From JANPLN01 sp043757265 (GTDB taxonomy: Bacteria > Bdellovibrionota > Bdellovibrionia > Bdellovibrionales > JAGQZY01), in the NCBI GenBank assembly GCA_043757265.1, contig JAYUQP010000018.1:37757-101756 (forward strand): a stretch of 64,000 bases of DNA, read 5' to 3'. Below are positions 61,631-64,000 of the stretch, piece after piece (within the stretch, counting starts at the first letter, position 1; every line of letters starts with the position of its first letter). The translations under genes were made by a program, and so were the position numbers. The notes beneath the pieces were generated by a model, which worked only from the letters and a program-made list of their open reading frames with translations, did no database searches and was not told where the DNA came from.

Positions 61631-62077
61631 TTATCTCGCTTTTTTCATTGCGTTTTGAGTTTCGCGATCCACATCTTTTTTCTTAATCGCCTCGCGCTTG
61701 TCGTGGCTCTTTTTGCCCTTACACAAGGCGATTTCGACCTTGATCCGTCCATCCTTAAAATAAATTTTAAGCGGTACACAACTCAGGCCGCGCTCGCGGG
61801 TTTTAGCTAAAATCTTGTTGAGCTCTTGCCGGTTCAATAAAAGTTTTCGCAAACGCTCTGGCGCGTGATTATTGTAGCTACTGGCCTTATAAACGCTGAT
61901 GTGCGCGTTTTGCAAAAAAGCCTCGTTCCCCACAAAAGAAACATAAGAGTCTTTGAGGTTTACGCTGCCAGCGCGGATGGATTTAACTTCGCTACCGAGC
62001 AAAACCATTCCGGCCTCGTAAGTTTCGAGGATCTCGAAGTCGAACCTGGCTTTTTTGTTATCGGCCACTATTTTCAT
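61631..62077 (-). CDS. smpB: tmRNA-binding protein SmpB
   Basis: Core trans-translation factor that binds tmRNA and rescues stalled ribosomes. KKARFDFEILETYEAGMVLLGSEVKSIR and NLKDSYV are the family signature, as are the C-terminal KGKKSHDKREAIKKKDVDRE residues that contact the ribosome. Length 148 is normal. Overlaps rsmA by four bases. Confidence 0.97.
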   Translation of the reverse strand: MKIVADNKKARFDFEILETYEAGMVLLGSEVKSIRAGSVNLKDSYVSFVGNEAFLQNAHISVYKASSYNNHAPERLRKLLLNRQELNKILAKTRERGLSCVPLKIYFKDGRIKVEIALCKGKKSHDKREAIKKKDVDRETQNAMKKAR

Positions 62078-62892
62078 GGGTCTAACATCTGATACAAGCG
62101 CTGAAATGTCAAAATGTCGAGCTCCTCAGGACGCGCTTTGGGCGAGATATTCAGCTGTTCGAAGCACTTGAGCACGGCGTCTTCGCCAAATCTGCTGGAC
62201 AGTGCTTTTTTGAGGAACTTGCGTTTTTGCGAAAAGCTTAATTTTACAAAACTTAAGTACGCTTGCGGTTTTTCGGTAAATGTCGAAGGTAAGCGTCTAA
62301 ATACTACAACCCGGCTTGCCACCTTCGGTGGCGGAAAATAATCATTCGGCCCAAGATCGGTTAAATTTTGCATTTTCCAAAAACTTTGAGCCATCACCGA
62401 CAACAAACTGTAATGCTCAGTCCGGTGTTTCGCCGTTAAACGTTGAGCCACTTCTTTTTGAAACATCAAAATCATATTCGATAACCCAGCAGGCTCAACG
62501 CTTCGATCAATCACTAGGCGTGCGGCAATTTGATAAGGAAGATTGCTTATCAAAGTGGTGTTTTGCAATTTTAATTGCGACCAATCAAGCTTAAGCGCAT
62601 CGGCAATGACAACTTCGAATCCTTGGCTTTTCCAATATTCCGCAAATTGATTATCCATCTCGACAAGCAGCACTTCAGGATCAATCTCTTTGAGTCGCAA
62701 AGTCAGTGCACCCAAGCCCGGGCCCACTTCGAGAAGCTTATTCATTTTATTGAATTGCAGCTCTTTAATAATAAGTTCAATTTTTTGCGAATTAACTAAA
62801 AAGTTCTGCCCTAGAGATTTTTTCGCCCCACGGCCCATAAGCTCGAGCAAATCTTTGACTCGTTTGATTTCGCTAGCGTATATGGAACTCAT
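62074..62892 (-). CDS. rsmA: 16S rRNA dimethyladenosine transferase
   Basis: KsgA/RsmA, which dimethylates A1518 and A1519. KKSLGQNFLVNSQKIEL, EVGPGLGALTLRL (SAM loop), SNLPYQIAARLV and the C-terminal SFSQKRKFLKKALS are diagnostic. Length 272. Overlaps tsaD and smpB by four bases each, forming one operon. Confidence 0.97.
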   Translation of the reverse strand: MSSIYASEIKRVKDLLELMGRGAKKSLGQNFLVNSQKIELIIKELQFNKMNKLLEVGPGLGALTLRLKEIDPEVLLVEMDNQFAEYWKSQGFEVVIADALKLDWSQLKLQNTTLISNLPYQIAARLVIDRSVEPAGLSNMILMFQKEVAQRLTAKHRTEHYSLLSVMAQSFWKMQNLTDLGPNDYFPPPKVASRVVVFRRLPSTFTEKPQAYLSFVKLSFSQKRKFLKKALSSRFGEDAVLKCFEQLNISPKARPEELDILTFQRLYQMLDP

Positions 62893-63929
62893 CGCAGCTC
62901 TTCTCGTGGTGCAGGACCTAACGTTTGCGGTGAGAATTCACCATTCTTTAAACGCAAAGCCCCCGCAAGGCCAATCATGGCAGCGTTGTCCGTGCAAAAC
63001 TTTAATGGGGGAATCGAAACCTGCCACTGATTTTTGTGCGCCAGCTCTTGAGCACGCTCGCGCAAGCGACTGTTGGCACTCACTCCGCCGGTGATGACGA
63101 ATTTTTTGAGATTCAGGCTGCGCAGAGCTTTTTCGAGTTTGAACATGAGCACATCGACAATGGCCTCTTGGTAGGACGCCGAGAGATCTTCAAGCACTGA
63201 CGCCACAGACGCAATCTCTTGAATTTTTCGCTGAGCATGGGATTTGAGTCCCGAAAAACTAAAGTTGTAATGATCTTCTTTGATCAAACTGCGGGGAAAT
63301 TCGTACGCCGTGCGATTTCCTTTTTGTGCGTAGTGATCCACCAGTACACCGCCCGGGTAGCCAAGCCCCAGCATCTTTGCAAATTTGTCGAAAGCTTCCC
63401 CTGCAGCATCGTCTTGAGTTTGCCCGAGAGTTTCATACTGGCCAATTTTAGGAACATGATAAAGCTGAGTGTGGCCACCACTTACCACTAGGGCCACAAA
63501 AGGTTCGTTCCAAATTTCATTAACGTCCGGAGAGTCTTCGTTGAGAAAAGCCGACAAAATATGCCCCTCAATATGATGAACACCAATGAATGGCTTTTGT
63601 TGAGTCAAGGCCAACGTTTTTGCGGTCACAAGTCCAACAATGAGAGATCCTACGAGGCCCGGTCGACTGGTCACCGCGATTCCCTGAATTACACTCCAGC
63701 TAATATTATTTTTATTTAAAAGCTGGTCAATGAGCGGCAAAAGAGTTTCGTAGTGCTGTCGCCCTGCGATTTCGGGTACCACGCCGCCAAAATCCTTATG
63801 TACCAGATCTTGGTTCGCAGTCATCAGCGACAAAACAAAACCATTGTCGTTGACGAGAGCCACGGAAGTGTCATCGCAGCTCGTCTCAATGGCGAGAGTG
63901 TAGGTGCTCGTTGTGTTAAGTGTTGTCAT
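62889..63929 (-). CDS. tsaD: tRNA N6-adenosine threonylcarbamoyltransferase
   Basis: TsaD (YgjD/Kae1), essential for t6A37 of tRNAs decoding ANN codons. IETSCDDTSVALV (ATP site), GVHHIEGHILSAFL with the metal-binding His pair, VSGGHTQLYHV, GEAFDKFAKMLGLGYPGG and ITGGVSANSRLRER are characteristic. Length 346 is normal. Starts the tsaD-rsmA-smpB operon. Confidence 0.97.
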   Translation of the reverse strand: MTTLNTTSTYTLAIETSCDDTSVALVNDNGFVLSLMTANQDLVHKDFGGVVPEIAGRQHYETLLPLIDQLLNKNNISWSVIQGIAVTSRPGLVGSLIVGLVTAKTLALTQQKPFIGVHHIEGHILSAFLNEDSPDVNEIWNEPFVALVVSGGHTQLYHVPKIGQYETLGQTQDDAAGEAFDKFAKMLGLGYPGGVLVDHYAQKGNRTAYEFPRSLIKEDHYNFSFSGLKSHAQRKIQEIASVASVLEDLSASYQEAIVDVLMFKLEKALRSLNLKKFVITGGVSANSRLRERAQELAHKNQWQVSIPPLKFCTDNAAMIGLAGALRLKNGEFSPQTLGPAPREELR

Positions 63930-63932
63930 ACT

Positions 63933-64000
63933 CTACAGCTTTTTGAGTTTCGACTTAGCGGCCGAGGCTTCCTTGGAGTTGGGAAACTTTTCCGCGACTT
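63933..64000 (-). CDS. C-terminal end of a probable TPR protein (truncated by window)
   Basis: The minus-strand frame ends at 63933-63935 with residues VAEKFPNSKEASAAKSKLKK and a final L. The pattern EKFPNSKEA followed by a basic helix matches the last TPR unit of YbgF/CpoB or BamD-like proteins. Its stop lies three bases before the tsaD ATG, so it belongs to the same operon. Only 22 residues are visible. Confidence 0.5.
   Translation of the reverse strand, partial: VAEKFPNSKEASAAKSKLKKL

Noticed and set aside
1..64000. CRISPR arrays, tRNA, rRNA or prophage genes
   Set aside because: No regularly spaced repeats with unique spacers, no cloverleaf or rRNA sequence, and no integrase or phage structural motif noticed.

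Overview
This is a bacterial chromosomal window, most likely from the Bdellovibrionota (Bdellovibrionales-like predatory or environmental relatives). The basis is inference: a diderm envelope gene set (LpxH, DsbD, many signal peptides and lipoboxes), a meso-DAP type MurE (DNPR motif), many secreted proteases and unknown secreted proteins, and no close match that I can name. The window opens in the 3' end of nadK and closes in the 3' end of a probable TPR-protein gene. I saw no rRNA, tRNA, CRISPR array, transposase or prophage.

The backbone of the left half is the division and cell wall (dcw) cluster, read on the minus strand from 35.6 kb down to 2.3 kb: rsmH-ftsL-ftsI, murE-murF-mraY-murD, ftsW-murG-murC-murB, ftsQ-ftsA-ftsZ, then lpxH. 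Gene order is canonical, but the cluster is cut into four blocks by unrelated genes, and mraZ and ddl are absent from their usual places. The breaks are: (1) 23.4-32.5 kb, with a lipoprotein protease, a haem-motif lipoprotein, a DAACS symporter, a FAD oxidoreductase/DUF1365/Cfa-like lipid-modification operon, and a divergent TetR regulator plus esterase with a clear palindromic operator; (2) 15.2-18.0 kb, with a GDSL lipoprotein and two secreted proteins; (3) 6.6-10.4 kb, with a DUF2817 M14-like peptidase, a small secreted protein and a DedA-ATP-grasp fusion lying where ddl would be expected. Inverted-repeat elements sit at or inside two junctions.

From 35.7 to 64 kb the genes are more mixed: a zinc-ribbon membrane protein, two phosphoribosyltransferases, a PBP4-type D-Ala-D-Ala carboxypeptidase, a peptide-type ABC solute-binding lipoprotein coupled to a REC-GGDEF protein, an LspA-HAMP fusion, a CPA1 antiporter, DsbD, a DnaQ-type exonuclease fused to a WYL domain, a lipoprotein oligopeptidase B, a HEWGTFT-motif secreted protein opposite a LysR regulator, two secreted proteins sharing a DRVMTG hexapeptide, RluB, a PIF1-like helicase, a trypsin-like protease, and a compact smpB-rsmA-tsaD operon.

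The most unusual content is (a) domain fusions (DedA-ATP-grasp, LspA-HAMP, DnaQ-WYL) and (b) several families of long intergenic inverted repeats. One family has at least three members built on a GTGCCAGGTCCTGTTT core, typically at gene 3' ends, and resembles non-autonomous REP/MITE elements. Short tandem duplications at lpxH, the nadK-recN gap, the murF N-terminus and the DsbD linker suggest frequent slippage.
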